NCBI GenBank assembly: GCA_016717335.1
Contig: JADKFS010000006.1
Location: forward strand, 1 to 64,000
Source of the DNA: Candidatus Ribeiella danica
GTDB taxonomy: Bacteria > Chloroflexota > Chloroflexia > Chloroflexales > Roseiflexaceae
Direction: 5' to 3'
Length of the DNA: 64,000 nucleotides
The notes beneath the pieces were generated by a model. It had not been told where the DNA came from. It was given only the letters and a program-made list of their open reading frames with translations, and searched no databases. Positions 1 through 8,111 of the stretch are shown piece after piece. How positions within the stretch are numbered: the first letter of the stretch is position 1; the number at the start of each line of letters is the position of its first letter. Made by a program: the position numbers and the translations under genes.

Positions 1-4
1 ACGG

Positions 5-322
5 TCAAACACCCGGTCTTGCTTCGTTTCTCAGGCGCTGGCAAGGCCGGGTGCGTTCGTATACCTCAGCTTGGTACTCCAAGACGTGTTGCGCATTGAG
101 GCCGGCGGCGGCGTAGAACGCGCACAGCCGCTCGATCTTGTCGGCATCGATCCGCCGCAGCTGACTGGAGCCTCGATCTTGGTCCGCGTCTTGCGATCGA
201 TCCCGATATCTGGGTAGCGACCTCCTGGAAGCGGTTGGGTAATATGGTGTCGTATCGCGGTTTTCAACGGTGGCAAACGGGCGCTCCTCCAGGTCTGATA
301 CGCCCTGAATCTCAATGGCCAC
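5..322 (-). CDS. Unrecognised remnant ORF (hypothetical)
   Basis: This is an open frame of about 105 residues with no family I recognise. Its C-terminal part (from about residue 58, IDADKIERLCAFYAAAG) reads like a helical protein. The N-terminal part is rich in Arg, Ser and Asp and looks out of frame. It lies at the window edge beside other decayed genes, so it is best seen as a fragment of a gene disrupted by indels. No start codon is favoured by a ribosome binding site. Confidence 0.2.
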   Translation of the reverse strand: MAIEIQGVSDLEERPFATVENRDTTPYYPTASRRSLPRYRDRSQDADQDRGSSQLRRIDADKIERLCAFYAAAGLNAQHVLEYQAEVYERTRPCQRLRNEARPGV

Positions 323-393
323 ATGGGTAGGAGCCGGGCTGTGCTGGCCGGGGGCGTTAACGTATCTAATGTAGCGATAGCCTCACGCGTCGG

Positions 394-1310
394 CTACTCG
401 AGCGCCTGGTGCAACCGAAGAATCACGTCGACGCCCCACTGGCGCAGCGCGGTCAACTCCTCTGGCGTAGCGTCAATGACGGTCGGCGTATCGTAATAGT
501 AGGCAACGCGCGAGGCGTGTTTATCATCGATGCGTTCCCAGGCGAGCGGTGCGCCAAAAGTCGCTTCGATCTCATTGCGATGGGCATAGAGCTCATCAAA
601 AAATGTGCTTGTTACGCACCCGATCGCCAGTATCAATGTACAGATCGACGCGCGCGGTCGACGGGCACGCGTGAATGCGAAGGTGATGTAGCCAATTGAA
701 GGCGATGTCGCCGGCATCTTCGTTACGGACTGCCAATAGACGACCTCTACTCGACTGGTAGAGGGAAATGTTGCGGAGTGAGCAAGTTCAGCCATCAGCG
801 ACTCGAAGAAGCGGCTGTACGCCCGCTCGCGATCCCGTAGGCGGATGAAGCGTGACGTGCCCCGCTGCAGATCGACTTCATAGGATCGCTAACTTGCGCT
901 GAGCCATTGGTCGGCTTGTGGCCCACGTGCGGTATCGTTGGCCACCACGAGCGACATACTCGCGCGCCGACTTAGGCAGTTTGCCGCCGATGAGCGCTCC
1001 GATCTGCCCAAACGAGAGCTGAATGCGGTCCTGGTCGTCGGCCAGGTTATAGCCAGTCAGCCAGCTTGCTATAGCGCCCCTCGCTCGGCCTCCCGGTCTG
1101 CTCGTCGACTGAGACGGCTGTGGCGGGCACGCCCCTGCTGTTGCCGGCGCCGTATTCGTTTTGCGTTGTGTCAACCTCCTGCGCCGGGGTTTCGGCCGGC
1201 TGAGGAGGGATAACCACCGTGCGAACATCGTCGTAGTAGTCTTCGAGCCACTCACGGTAGTGACGCAGCTCATCACGCGCGCGCGCAGTGATATCGATCT
1301 TCAGAATGTG
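394..1310 (-). pseudogene. Decayed DUF4268-family protein (with DUF7662-like upstream domain)
   Basis: Read right to left, three frames together give one protein. First comes a segment with HYREWLEDYYDDVRT (about 1270-1220) and a Pro/Glu/Gln linker. Next is an LSFGQIGALIGGKLPKSAREY segment (about 1020-960) typical of the small domain that often precedes DUF4268. Then come a DUF4268 N-terminal stretch (SRFIRLRDRERAYSRFFESL, about 850-795) and its C-terminal signature FFDELYAHRNEIEATFG with AWERIDDKHASRVAYY (about 600-500). DUF4268 proteins are of unknown function. At least two frameshifts (about 960 and 1045) and an in-frame TAG near 893 make it non-functional as read. The family identity is recalled, not searched. 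Confidence 0.6.
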
Positions 1311-1561
1311 AGAGGTTGTTGCGGGTCTGACGCACAGAGTCGAGCATTAATATCTTGCACGAAGACAATGTCCTGCACGCGTTGGCGCAAGTATAAGGAA
1401 ATCTTCGCCGGTTTTCTGAATCGGGGGCACAGTGTCCGATTGGCAGGTGCATCTATGGCTTCTATCGTGCGGGGAGGCGGTGGATATGCACGAACTGGTT
1501 CTAATAGCACGGCTTATACCGTTCATTTTATAAAGAAGCAAGAGCGAAAACACGAGAGGAA

Positions 1562-1890
1562 GTGATGATCGACGAGCCTACGGCGCCAGCTCGATCGTCG
1601 AGCGGCTCCAGCACAGCGGCGCGCCCGGTACCGCGCAGTCGCGGTGGAGTGGGGCACGTCGATCGCGCGCGACCGATCGCGCCTTACCCGACGCTGATCG
1701 CGGACTACCACCGGCTCGGCGACTCGGAGCGCGGCCGCGCCGAGCAGTCATTGATGAGCTGTTTACGGCGGCGGAGTCCGCGCTGCTGCGGCGCCATTTC
1801 GCCGACCGGCCGGATTGCGGTCAAGGTGCGCGTCATCAATTCCGATGCTCGCGGAGCCGAGCCGGGATTGTTCGAGGCGAACCCGGATCT
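1562..1890 (+). pseudogene. Degenerate duplicate of the hypothetical gene at 7306
   Basis: The leader and first codons (AAGAGCGAAAACACGAGAGG, then ATGATCGACGAG) are repeated nearly base for base at 7282-7320. Downstream the match continues as RARPIAPYPTLIA and ERGRAEQ, then as LFEANPD, which matches LFMANPA in the intact copy. The frame is broken repeatedly, with in-frame matches reappearing in different frames. It is therefore a dead paralogous copy made by duplication of at least 330 bp including the upstream region. Confidence 0.65.
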
Positions 1891-2052
1891 CAGCGCGCTG
1901 CTCGGCGATGCCGGTGGCGGTCGCCGGGGGCGCGAAGGGACGGCCACCGTGGGCGGCGGCCTGCTGGAGCAGGTGCGCCAGGGTGCGGCGGTGCGCGGCG
2001 AGGAGCGCGCGCTGGTTGGCGGTGTCGGAGCAGGAGGCGAACGCGCGAGCCG
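1880..2052 (-). pseudogene. Fragment of a helical N-terminal domain of a STAND/TIR-type protein
   Basis: The minus strand reads RALLAAHRRTLAHLLQQAAA followed by HGGRPFAPPATATGIAEQRA. This layout (helix, 'yG...aPP..', second helix ending in a charged run) resembles the short helical module at the start of the TIR-ATPase encoded at 45955 (YRHRLAHQQSQLAQINGLPA). Such modules begin many Chloroflexota effector or ATPase proteins. No continuation into a catalytic domain is visible, so it is an isolated scrap. Identity is inferred from pattern only. Confidence 0.25.
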
Positions 2053-2083
2053 CCCAACGCCTGGTGAATCAGGGGGAGCTTGA

Positions 2084-2637
2084 CACATTCATCAGCCGCA
2101 CGCGACCGTTTTTTGCGCGCAACAAGGTGATCCAGTTTGCTGTACGGCAGCACATCCTCCGTATCGTGGTTGGACAGCTCCAGCAGGGGAGAGCCTATAC
2201 CCATCTGCGGGCCCTGGATAAGGTGAGCCCTATCTTGCGCCCTGGTTTGATAGCGCACTGGCCGGGCCGGGCGGGAACAGCGAACGATCGAAAAAGAAGC
2301 TGGTTGCGATATTCTCGATCGCCAATGGCTCAATCAGCCAGAGGTTCGGGATCAGCGCACGCCTCCCTGGTTGTTCGTGAGAACACAGCTATATCCTCAC
2401 GTATCGACGTGCACACGAAGCTTCTTGACAAGCCACTCGACCGTTATATAATGCGAGCGTACATCCGTTCTATTCAAGCATCAGGAGCGCATTCCCTGGA
2501 TCTTTCTCCTGAAGACAGCGCCGAACTATCATCAGAGCCGTACCATTGATGCCTCATCAATGCTGTTATAGACTCGATTGAGATGCGATCGCCTTATATC
2601 CTCCACACCAAACAAAAAACCAAAGCGAGGAGCACCC
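2084..2637. other. Gene-poor stretch without a supportable CDS
   Basis: Only short overlapping frames are found on both strands. The minus strand between 2240 and 2090 reads LLELSNHDTEDVLPYSKLDH and KKRSRAADECVKLPLIHQ. This looks like a scrap of real protein that I cannot assign. The last 60 bp before 2638 are AT-richer and carry the ribosome binding site of the next gene. Confidence 0.3.
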
Positions 2638-3096
2638 ATGACAAGAGCAACACTCGCCGAGGCGCGTGCCTTCGAAAGTTGGCACGACTATCAAGAGGCC
2701 CTCACGCGCGCCATCGCGCCGCTCACCTCCGCACAATTGCAGCGACGGCTTCTGCCTGGTCTGCGCACGCCGGGAGACATCGCCGAACATATCGTCTTTG
2801 GGCGCGCGCTGCATCTGCACCGCACGCTGGGCGAGCGGGCGGCGGAACTCACGCCGCTCCTCCGATGGGAGGCGGACGACCCACCGCACACTGCCGCCGA
2901 GATTGTGCAGGGGCTGGAACTGACCTGGCAGTTCATCACCGCTTGTCTGATGCGCGGATCGCCCAGCGATGCTGTCCCTGAAGAGGAGGTGCCGATCGTG
3001 CAGACGATCTGGGGACTGCTCGACCACGACCTGCCGCACGCCGGGGAGCTGTCGCTGCTGTTGGGCGCTTCTGGCCTGCCTGGGGTTGAGATCTAG
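2638..3096 (+). CDS. DinB family protein
   Basis: This protein of about 152 residues has the four-helix-bundle pattern of the DinB/YfiT superfamily. An opening helix with SWHDYQEALTRAIAPLTSAQ is followed by LRTPGDIAEHIVFGRALHLH, and a late metal-ligand helix HDLPHAGELSLLLGASGLPG matches the conserved HxxHxG..S pattern. Members are metal-dependent thiol transferases or uncharacterised stress proteins; the substrate cannot be told here. The start at 2638 is preceded by GCGAGGAGCACCC, a good ribosome binding site; longer upstream frames lack one. Length is normal for the family. It is the first of a plus-strand run of small metabolic or stress genes. Confidence 0.85.
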   Translation: MTRATLAEARAFESWHDYQEALTRAIAPLTSAQLQRRLLPGLRTPGDIAEHIVFGRALHLHRTLGERAAELTPLLRWEADDPPHTAAEIVQGLELTWQFITACLMRGSPSDAVPEEEVPIVQTIWGLLDHDLPHAGELSLLLGASGLPGVEI

Positions 3097-3232
3097 CGCG
3101 CAGGGACGTATCCTTCAGCGTCAACCAGGTGCGCGTTGCCACACCGCTCGACCGACAGACGCGCCACCGCCGATATTGGCACTCGTGTTTGCCACGGGCT
3201 ACAGACCGTAACTCAAACGCAGGAGGAACACC

Positions 3233-3718
3233 ATGCTCGTTGAAGCACAGGTCACCATCAATGGCTCCAAGACAGCGGTCTGGGCCGTAATCACCAACAT
3301 CGAGCACGCCTCGGAAATCATCAGCGGAATCGAACAGATTGAGGTTGTCGAAAAACCGGCAACCGGGCTTGTCGGACTACGGTGGCGCGAGACCCGCATG
3401 TATTTCGGGAAACCCGCGACCGTGGAAAAGTGGATCACTGATGCTGCTGAGAATGAGTTCTACACAACCAGGGCAGAAGATGGTGGATTTGTCTTCGTAG
3501 CGACTATGCGTATTTCAGAGAGCAGCGGCGGCATAACGTTGACGAGTGCGCATGAAACCAGGCCTCAGGGTATCGTTGCACGATTACAGTCGCTCCCAAT
3601 GATTCTGTTCAAGGGTGTGGTGAAAAAGGCCATTCTGCAAGACCTCAACGATTATAAGGCCACAGTTGAACAGAAACGATCGATTGCGGTCGAACGACGG
3701 CAAGGAGAGGCATCATAA
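3233..3718 (+). CDS. SRPBCC family protein (START-like lipid/ligand-binding fold)
   Basis: About 161 residues. The N-terminus MLVEAQVTINGSKTAVWAVI, then IEHASEIISGIEQIEVVEKP, is the usual beta1-alpha1-alpha2-beta2 start of polyketide cyclase/SRPBCC proteins. The C-terminal long helix runs through LFKGVVKKAILQDLNDYKAT. The ligand is unknown. The start is supported by AGGAGGAACACC directly before ATG. It precedes a broken S51-like peptidase gene by only a few bases, so the two probably were co-transcribed. Confidence 0.85.
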   Translation: MLVEAQVTINGSKTAVWAVITNIEHASEIISGIEQIEVVEKPATGLVGLRWRETRMYFGKPATVEKWITDAAENEFYTTRAEDGGFVFVATMRISESSGGITLTSAHETRPQGIVARLQSLPMILFKGVVKKAILQDLNDYKATVEQKRSIAVERRQGEAS

Positions 3719-4378
3719 GTATCTTCTCACCTCGGGTGGCGTCACAAACCCGAGCATCCACAACGCGCTCATAGATCTGCTGGGTAAGCCAATCGCCGAG
3801 TGCAAGGCCCTCTGCGTCCCGACTGCGCAATGGGGACACCCGATGTGCGGGCCGACCTCGGTACGGGGCTTCATTGCCGCCGAGCCTAACTCTGACTGGC
3901 AGTACATGTCTGGGCTGGGCTGGGCGTCGCTCGGTGTCCTCGAACTCACCGCATTGCCTTCGATTGGTGCAGAACGCTGGGTTCCGTGGGTTCGAGACCG
4001 ACGTGCTCCTGGTCGATGGCGGCGATGCGACATACCTGTGCCACTGGATGCGTGAGTCGGGTCTTGCTGATCTGCTACCTTCGCTGCCCGACACGGTCTG
4101 GGTGGGGTGAGCGCCGGAAGATGGTGATGACTCCTCGTATCGGGCAGGACTTCGTCCATTGGCCGTCCGCGCCGGACGACCGCACCCTGGGACTGGTTAA
4201 TTTTTCGATCTTCCCGCACCTGGATCTCTTCCCGACCAACACCATGGCTGACGCCGAACGGTGGGCCGCCGACATCGCGGGTCCGGCATACGTCATCGAC
4301 GAACAAACCGCCATCAAAGTGGTCGGCGGAACGGTCGAAGTCGTCTCCGAAGGCCATTGGAAGCTGTTTACGCCCTGA
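3717..4378 (+). pseudogene. Type 1 glutamine amidotransferase-like / peptidase S51 (frameshifted)
   Basis: Combined frames give KYLLTSGGVTNPSIHNALID, then CVPTAQWGHPMCGPTSVRGF, then ETDVLLVDGGDATYLCHWMR, then RIGQDFVHWPSAPDDRTLGL and a C-terminus EVVSEGHWKLFTP. This is the S51 peptidase/cyanophycinase-like fold. The nucleophile elbow should read GVSAG near 4110. There the sequence GTGGGGTGAGCGCCGG has one G too few, giving an in-frame TGA and destroying the catalytic serine frame. Another shift lies near 3985. The original ATG also appears lost: AGGAGAGG is followed by CATCATAAG. Either a dead gene or sequence error at G-runs. Confidence 0.7.
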
Positions 4379-4674
4379 CGCTGTGCGCCTCGTACAGCCA
4401 TAGTATACGCTCACTGGAGCCGAGCGGCGGCGTAGAATAGGCGGACGCGCATCGGCTGGTCATGGCGCAGGGCTAGGAAGTGTGGACGTGTGCCAGACTA
4501 TATCCGCACATGGCGGCTAGCTAGGCGGACGCTCATCCCGCATTGAGCGGATGGGGCGCCAGGCGGCCTACTCGTTATAGTTGGGCGACACAGGGTGAGC
4601 ACCTCGCGAATTGGGCTCGTGCCCTTGGAGCCAGACGGCGAGCGGCTCGTCGCGTATCTCGAACGGAGGACACC

Positions 4675-5232
4675 ATGGGACTCTTGACCTTCAGCATCAA
4701 CGTCACCCTGGACGGCTGCGTCGACCACCAGGAGGGAATCGCCGACGACGAGACACACGCCTTCTTCACCCGCCTCATGGACGAGGGCGGGGCGATGCTG
4801 TGGGGCCGCGTCACCTACGAGATGATGGAGAGCTACTGGCCAGCGGTCGCCCGCGGCGACGCGGAGGCACCGCCGGCGATGCGCGAGTGGGCGGTCAAGC
4901 TGGAGGCCAAGCCGAAGTACGTGGTGTCCTCGACGCGAAAGGACTTCCCGTGGACCAACAGCCACCACATCGCCGGCGACCTGCGCACGGGCGTGCAGAA
5001 GCTCAAGGACGCGACCCCGGCCGGCGTGCTCCTCGGTAGCGGCAAGCTCGCGACCGAGCTGGACCGGCTGGATCTGATCGACGAGTACAAGTTCCTCGTC
5101 CACCCCAGGATCGCCGGCCACGGCCCGACCCTGTACCAGAGCGGGCTGCCCAGCACGCGACGGCTCGAGCTGGTCTCGGCGAAGCCGCTCCGCTGCGGCG
5201 CGGTCGCCATGCACTACCGGCGCGCGCGCTGA
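4675..5232 (+). CDS. Dihydrofolate reductase family protein (RibD C-terminal-like)
   Basis: About 185 residues. FSINVTLDGCVDHQEGIADD is the first strand and loop, MLWGRVTYEMMESYWP is the conserved GR.TYE helix, and GVLLGSGKLATELDRLDLID is the nucleotide-binding GSG turn plus helix. It is an NADPH-dependent reductase fold, but the substrate is not known; these small proteins are not classical folate enzymes. GGAGGACACC precedes the ATG at 4675. An integron attC site begins 19 bp after the stop, so the gene plausibly is an integron cassette. A GTTGGGC core that could be the other cassette boundary occurs at 4580-4586. Confidence 0.85.
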   Translation: MGLLTFSINVTLDGCVDHQEGIADDETHAFFTRLMDEGGAMLWGRVTYEMMESYWPAVARGDAEAPPAMREWAVKLEAKPKYVVSSTRKDFPWTNSHHIAGDLRTGVQKLKDATPAGVLLGSGKLATELDRLDLIDEYKFLVHPRIAGHGPTLYQSGLPSTRRLELVSAKPLRCGAVAMHYRRAR

Positions 5233-5250
5233 CTCGGAGATGGGTCATGT

Positions 5251-5312
5251 CGCCCAACCAGTTCATTCAAGCCGACGCCGCTTCGCGGCGCGGCTTAATT
5301 CAGGGTTGGGCG
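5251..5312 (+). other. Integron attC recombination site
   Basis: The R'' core GCCCAAC (5252-5258, RYYYAAC) and the R' core GTTGGGC (5305-5311, GTTRRRY) are complementary. Between them the arms AAGCCGACGCCGC and GCGGCGCGGCTT fold around a TTC tip. They leave one unpaired A on one arm, the extrahelical base typical of attC sites. The site lies just 3' of a small complete gene, as in a gene cassette. The ORF that starts inside it at 5247 is accidental. No integrase gene and no second intact attC were seen in the window. Confidence 0.8.
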
Positions 5313-5313
5313 T

Positions 5314-5690
5314 CACCAGCGTGGAAGGGGTGGTGGGGTGATAACCCGCCCTATCACGCCCCGGTGTTCGTGCTCACCCACTATCCGCGTGCGCCGATTG
5401 TGATGGAAGGCGGCACCACATTCCATTTCGTGACCGATGGCATAACGCCGCGCTCGGCCGCGCCACCGAAGCAGCACAACGCAAAGATATTCGCCTGGCT
5501 GGTGGCGTGGCGGCAATCCGTCAATACCTCCAGGCAGGGCTGATTGACCAGCTGCACCTTGCGATCGCGCCGATCTCTGCTTGGTTCGGGTGAATCGCTG
5601 TTCTCAGGCATCGACACGCTCAAGCTCGGGTACGTGCTCACGAGCATGTTCCAGACGGCAAAGGCAACCCATATTGTTACGATCTCACCG
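5314..5690 (+). pseudogene. DHFR-family reductase remnant (5'-truncated, frameshifted)
   Basis: Frames read WWGDNPPYHAPVFVLTHYPR, VMEGGTTFHFVTDG, then RQYLQAGLIDQLHLAIAP and LLGSGESLFSGIDTLKLGY with a final KATHIVTI. This is the C-terminal two thirds of a second DHFR-family protein, different from the one at 4675. The N-terminal third is missing; sequence before 5314 is the attC site. At least three indels (about 5450, 5520 and 5580) break it. It may be a cassette that lost its front end. Confidence 0.65.
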
Positions 5691-5998
5691 GTGAGTTCGC
5701 TCCGTGGGCGCCACCGCCCCCGTTCGCGGGCAACCCGCACTGGCTGTTAACGCGGTTGCCCGCGCCTTGGACGCGCACCGAGCTGCTCGGCTACCTCGAC
5801 TATTGCCGTACGCGGGTGCGCGACACGCTCGCGAGCATGACCGACGAGCAGGCGGCGAGACCCCTGCCGCAAGCTCATCGTTATAGCGGTCAGCCGCACG
5901 CCTGGATCATTATGGGCGCCGTCGGGCACACAATCGAGCACGCGGCGCAGATCAGGCAGCTCATCACTGCCGCAGCGGTGTGGCAGGGTCGCACATGA
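5663..5998 (+). pseudogene. DinB-like protein, 3' fragment
   Basis: A single frame reads FAPWAPPPPFAGNPHWLLTR, then WTRTELLGYLDYCRTRVRDT and GAVGHTIEHAAQIRQLITAA to the stop. The last segment with HxxEH is the metal-binding C-terminal helix of DinB proteins. No start codon or N-terminal half is present. The frame emerges directly from the DHFR remnant, so a deletion probably fused the two. Its stop overlaps the next gene's ATG (ATGA). Confidence 0.6.
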
Positions 5999-7019
5999 CA
6001 ATCGGATTGGAACTCACCCGTTCGCAGATTCTCGCCTTCCGGCGCCGTGCCGCATCGCTCGATGAGCGGCTGCCACGCGGCCAGGGCGCGCTGCGGCGTG
6101 CGGCGTGGGCAGGCCTGCAAGACAGTATGCCGCGCGCCGCGCTGCTCTCGATCCATGCGCGCATGGCCGGTACCGAACCTGAAACCTGGGAGGATCCTTC
6201 CCTTATCCAGATCTGGGGACCCCGGTTCAGTGCCTATGTCGTGGCGAAATGCGATCTCGCGGTCTTTACCCTCGGCAGGCTGCCGGATGAACCAGGGCCA
6301 CTCAAGCGCGCTCAGGATATCGCCGCTCGGTTGCAGGTGGCGCTCGGGGGAAGACGGATGACATATGGCGCTGCGGCACGCGCGATGAGGGCAAAGCATC
6401 CTAATCAACTGCGGTACGCCGCGCCAACCGGAACCATCGTGATCCGCTGGATGCTTCGCATCAACCCGACATCTGGAACGTGCCGGCACCTGACATCGAC
6501 CCGCACGAAGCACGCCTTGAACTTGCCCGGCGGTATGTGCACATATTCGGCCCCGCTACGCCCGACGCCTTCGCGACGTGGGCGGGCATTGGACTGGTTT
6601 CCGGTATGGCTGCATTCGAAACGCTGGGCACGTCGCTGATGCAGGTGGGCACACCGATCGGAGCAGCCTGGATCCTGAGCCAGGATGAGCCGCTGTTCCG
6701 ATCGGCGCCTGGTTCGGCAGCGCCGGCCCGGCTCTTGCCGAGCGGCGATACCTGGTTCTTACTGCAAGGCGCCGACCGCGAACTCCTGGTGCCCGACGAG
6801 CGTCAGCGCCGCGCGCTGTGGACATCGCGTGTCTGGCCGGGCGCCCTACTCGTCGAAGGTGAGACGGTCGGCATTTGGCGGCGCGCAGGGCATATGCTCA
6901 CGATCCAGCCATGGCAACCTCTTTCCCAAACACAGCGCTATGCAGTCGAAGCGGAGGCGGCATCGCTGCCCCTGCCCGGGGTTGCTCGACCCATGGATGT
7001 TCGCTGGGATGACGGCTGA
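5995..7019 (+). CDS. Winged helix DNA-binding domain protein (HTH_42 type), one frameshift
   Basis: The first frame gives LTRSQILAFRRRAASLDERL, ARMAGTEPETWEDPSLIQIWG and LARYAAPTGTIVIRW. After a one-base loss at 6449-6451 (CTGGATGCT instead of CTGGGATGCT) the second frame continues as DASHQPDIWNVPAPDIDPHE, GPATPDAFATWAGIGLVSGM and PGALLVEGETVGIWRRAGHM. This is the DNA-glycosylase-like winged-helix family HTH_42 (YcaQ/AlkX group), ~340 residues, normal length. Its role may be DNA repair. A single G restores the gene, so it may be intact in the organism. It overlaps the previous stop by ATGA. Confidence 0.7.
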
Positions 7020-7021
7020 GA

Positions 7022-7260
7022 CAAGGCTGCTCCATGAAAAGCTCCTGCATCGCCCGCTCGTCGGTGATGCCGCGCTCTTCGGCGTAGGCCCGCGCGAGGC
7101 GTCAGGCGCTCGCGCCGCGGGCGCACGGTAGTTCTCCAGATGTCTTTTTCTGGAGCGTGTACTTGCTGACCTCGGCGCGTCGGGCAAGCTCGGCTTTGGA
7201 GAGCCCTGCGCGTTCGATCTTCTGAGCCGGAAGGATCTCTACGGCGATGACGAGCGCTGC
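7022..7260 (-). pseudogene. XRE-type HTH regulator remnant
   Basis: The minus strand reads RAGLSKAELARRAEVSKYTL, which is a clear Cro/CI helix-turn-helix. After frameshifts it continues as AYAEERGITDERAMQELFME. The usual 'Q..I..G..P' after the recognition helix is corrupted to QKKTSGELP. No complete regulator frame exists. It lies opposite and just upstream of the hypothetical gene at 7306. Confidence 0.45.
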
Positions 7261-7305
7261 TGACCCGCTCTTCAACGCATAGCAAGAGCGAAAACACGAG
7301 AGGAA

Positions 7306-7773
7306 GTGATGATCGACGAGCTCTACGGCGCCAGCTCGATCGTCGAGCGGCTCCAGCACAGCGGCGCCTGGTACCGCGCAGTCGCGGTGGAGTGGGTGTA
7401 CGTCGATCGCGCGCGACCGATCGCGCCCTACCCGACGCTGATCGCGGGCTACCGCCGCCCCGGCGCTCCGGAGCGCGGCCGCGCCGAGCAGTACATGGAC
7501 GAGCTGTTTACGGCGGCGGAGTTCGAGCTGCTGCGGCGCCATTTCGCCGACCGGCTCGGGCTTGTGGTACACATGGGTGTCATCCCAATTCCGATGCTCG
7601 CGGAGCCCGAGCCGGGATTGTTCATGGCGAACCCGGCGCAACACATGCTCGAGGTTGACCAGAGCGGCAAGGCCGGCTGGTACACGCTGGCCGACCCTGA
7701 TGCCGCGCTGCTGCCCTTCCGCGTCGCGGCGTGGTATCACGTCGGCCGGTGCACGGTGGAAGGCTCGGCGTGA
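7306..7773 (+). CDS. Hypothetical protein (duplicated family in this window)
   Basis: 155 residues, unrecognised. It starts MMIDELYGASSIVERLQHSG, is rich in Tyr, Arg and Ala, and ends with LPFRVAAWYHVGRCTVEGSA. Ribosome binding site GAGAGGAAG precedes the ATG. No signal peptide or membrane segment is seen. A decayed copy including the same leader occurs at about 1540-1890, which supports this one as a real gene whose locus was duplicated. Function unknown. Confidence 0.6.
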   Translation: MMIDELYGASSIVERLQHSGAWYRAVAVEWVYVDRARPIAPYPTLIAGYRRPGAPERGRAEQYMDELFTAAEFELLRRHFADRLGLVVHMGVIPIPMLAEPEPGLFMANPAQHMLEVDQSGKAGWYTLADPDAALLPFRVAAWYHVGRCTVEGSA

Positions 7774-7837
7774 GGGTAAGTCCGCAAGCGCACCAGGCCC
7801 ACCGGCGACGTGTCGGCAGGCCTGGCGCCGGTGCCGG

Positions 7838-7975
7838 AGCCTACTGCCCGTACACCTCGTTGCCGAGCAGCCCCAGCTGCACGCCCTGCGCGCCGTGGTC
7901 CTCGAAGCGCGCGCCGCGAGCACCCCCGCGTCGAGCAGCGTAATCGGCAGCTGCTCGGCCGGGGCACGCACATGG
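7838..7975 (-). pseudogene. 3' fragment of an unidentified protein
   Basis: Minus-strand frames read APAEQLPITLLDAG and, after a shift, ARFEDHGAQGVQLGLLGNEV ending YGQ and a stop. The LGLLGNE motif also occurs in the secreted lamin-tail protein encoded just upstream (8112-9104), so this could be the end of a lost paralogue. Evidence is weak. Confidence 0.25.
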
Positions 7976-8005
7976 AGATCTGTAGGGGTGCATATTGTTC
8001 AAGGC

Positions 8006-8045
8006 GACGACAAAGGGGTTGGGCTAGCCCAACCCCTTTGTCGTC
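8006..8045. terminator. Perfect 40-bp palindrome, likely terminator of the 8112-9104 gene
   Basis: GACGACAAAGGGGTTGGGCT (8006-8025) is followed without a spacer by its exact reverse complement. It lies 66 bp after the stop of the minus-strand gene at 8112 and contains AAAGGGG/CCCCTTT ends, so it can act as an intrinsic, possibly bidirectional, terminator. There is no long T tract. Confidence 0.6.
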
Positions 8046-8111
8046 AGGGTAGCGACGCATCACGGCTAGCGCGCGACCAGGCGACGCTGGCCAACGGTGG
8101 AGGCCGATCAA

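Noticed and set aside
5247..5543. Complete small gene starting at 5247
   Set aside because: Its first 20 codons are the attC site; the rest is the middle of a truncated DHFR-family protein.
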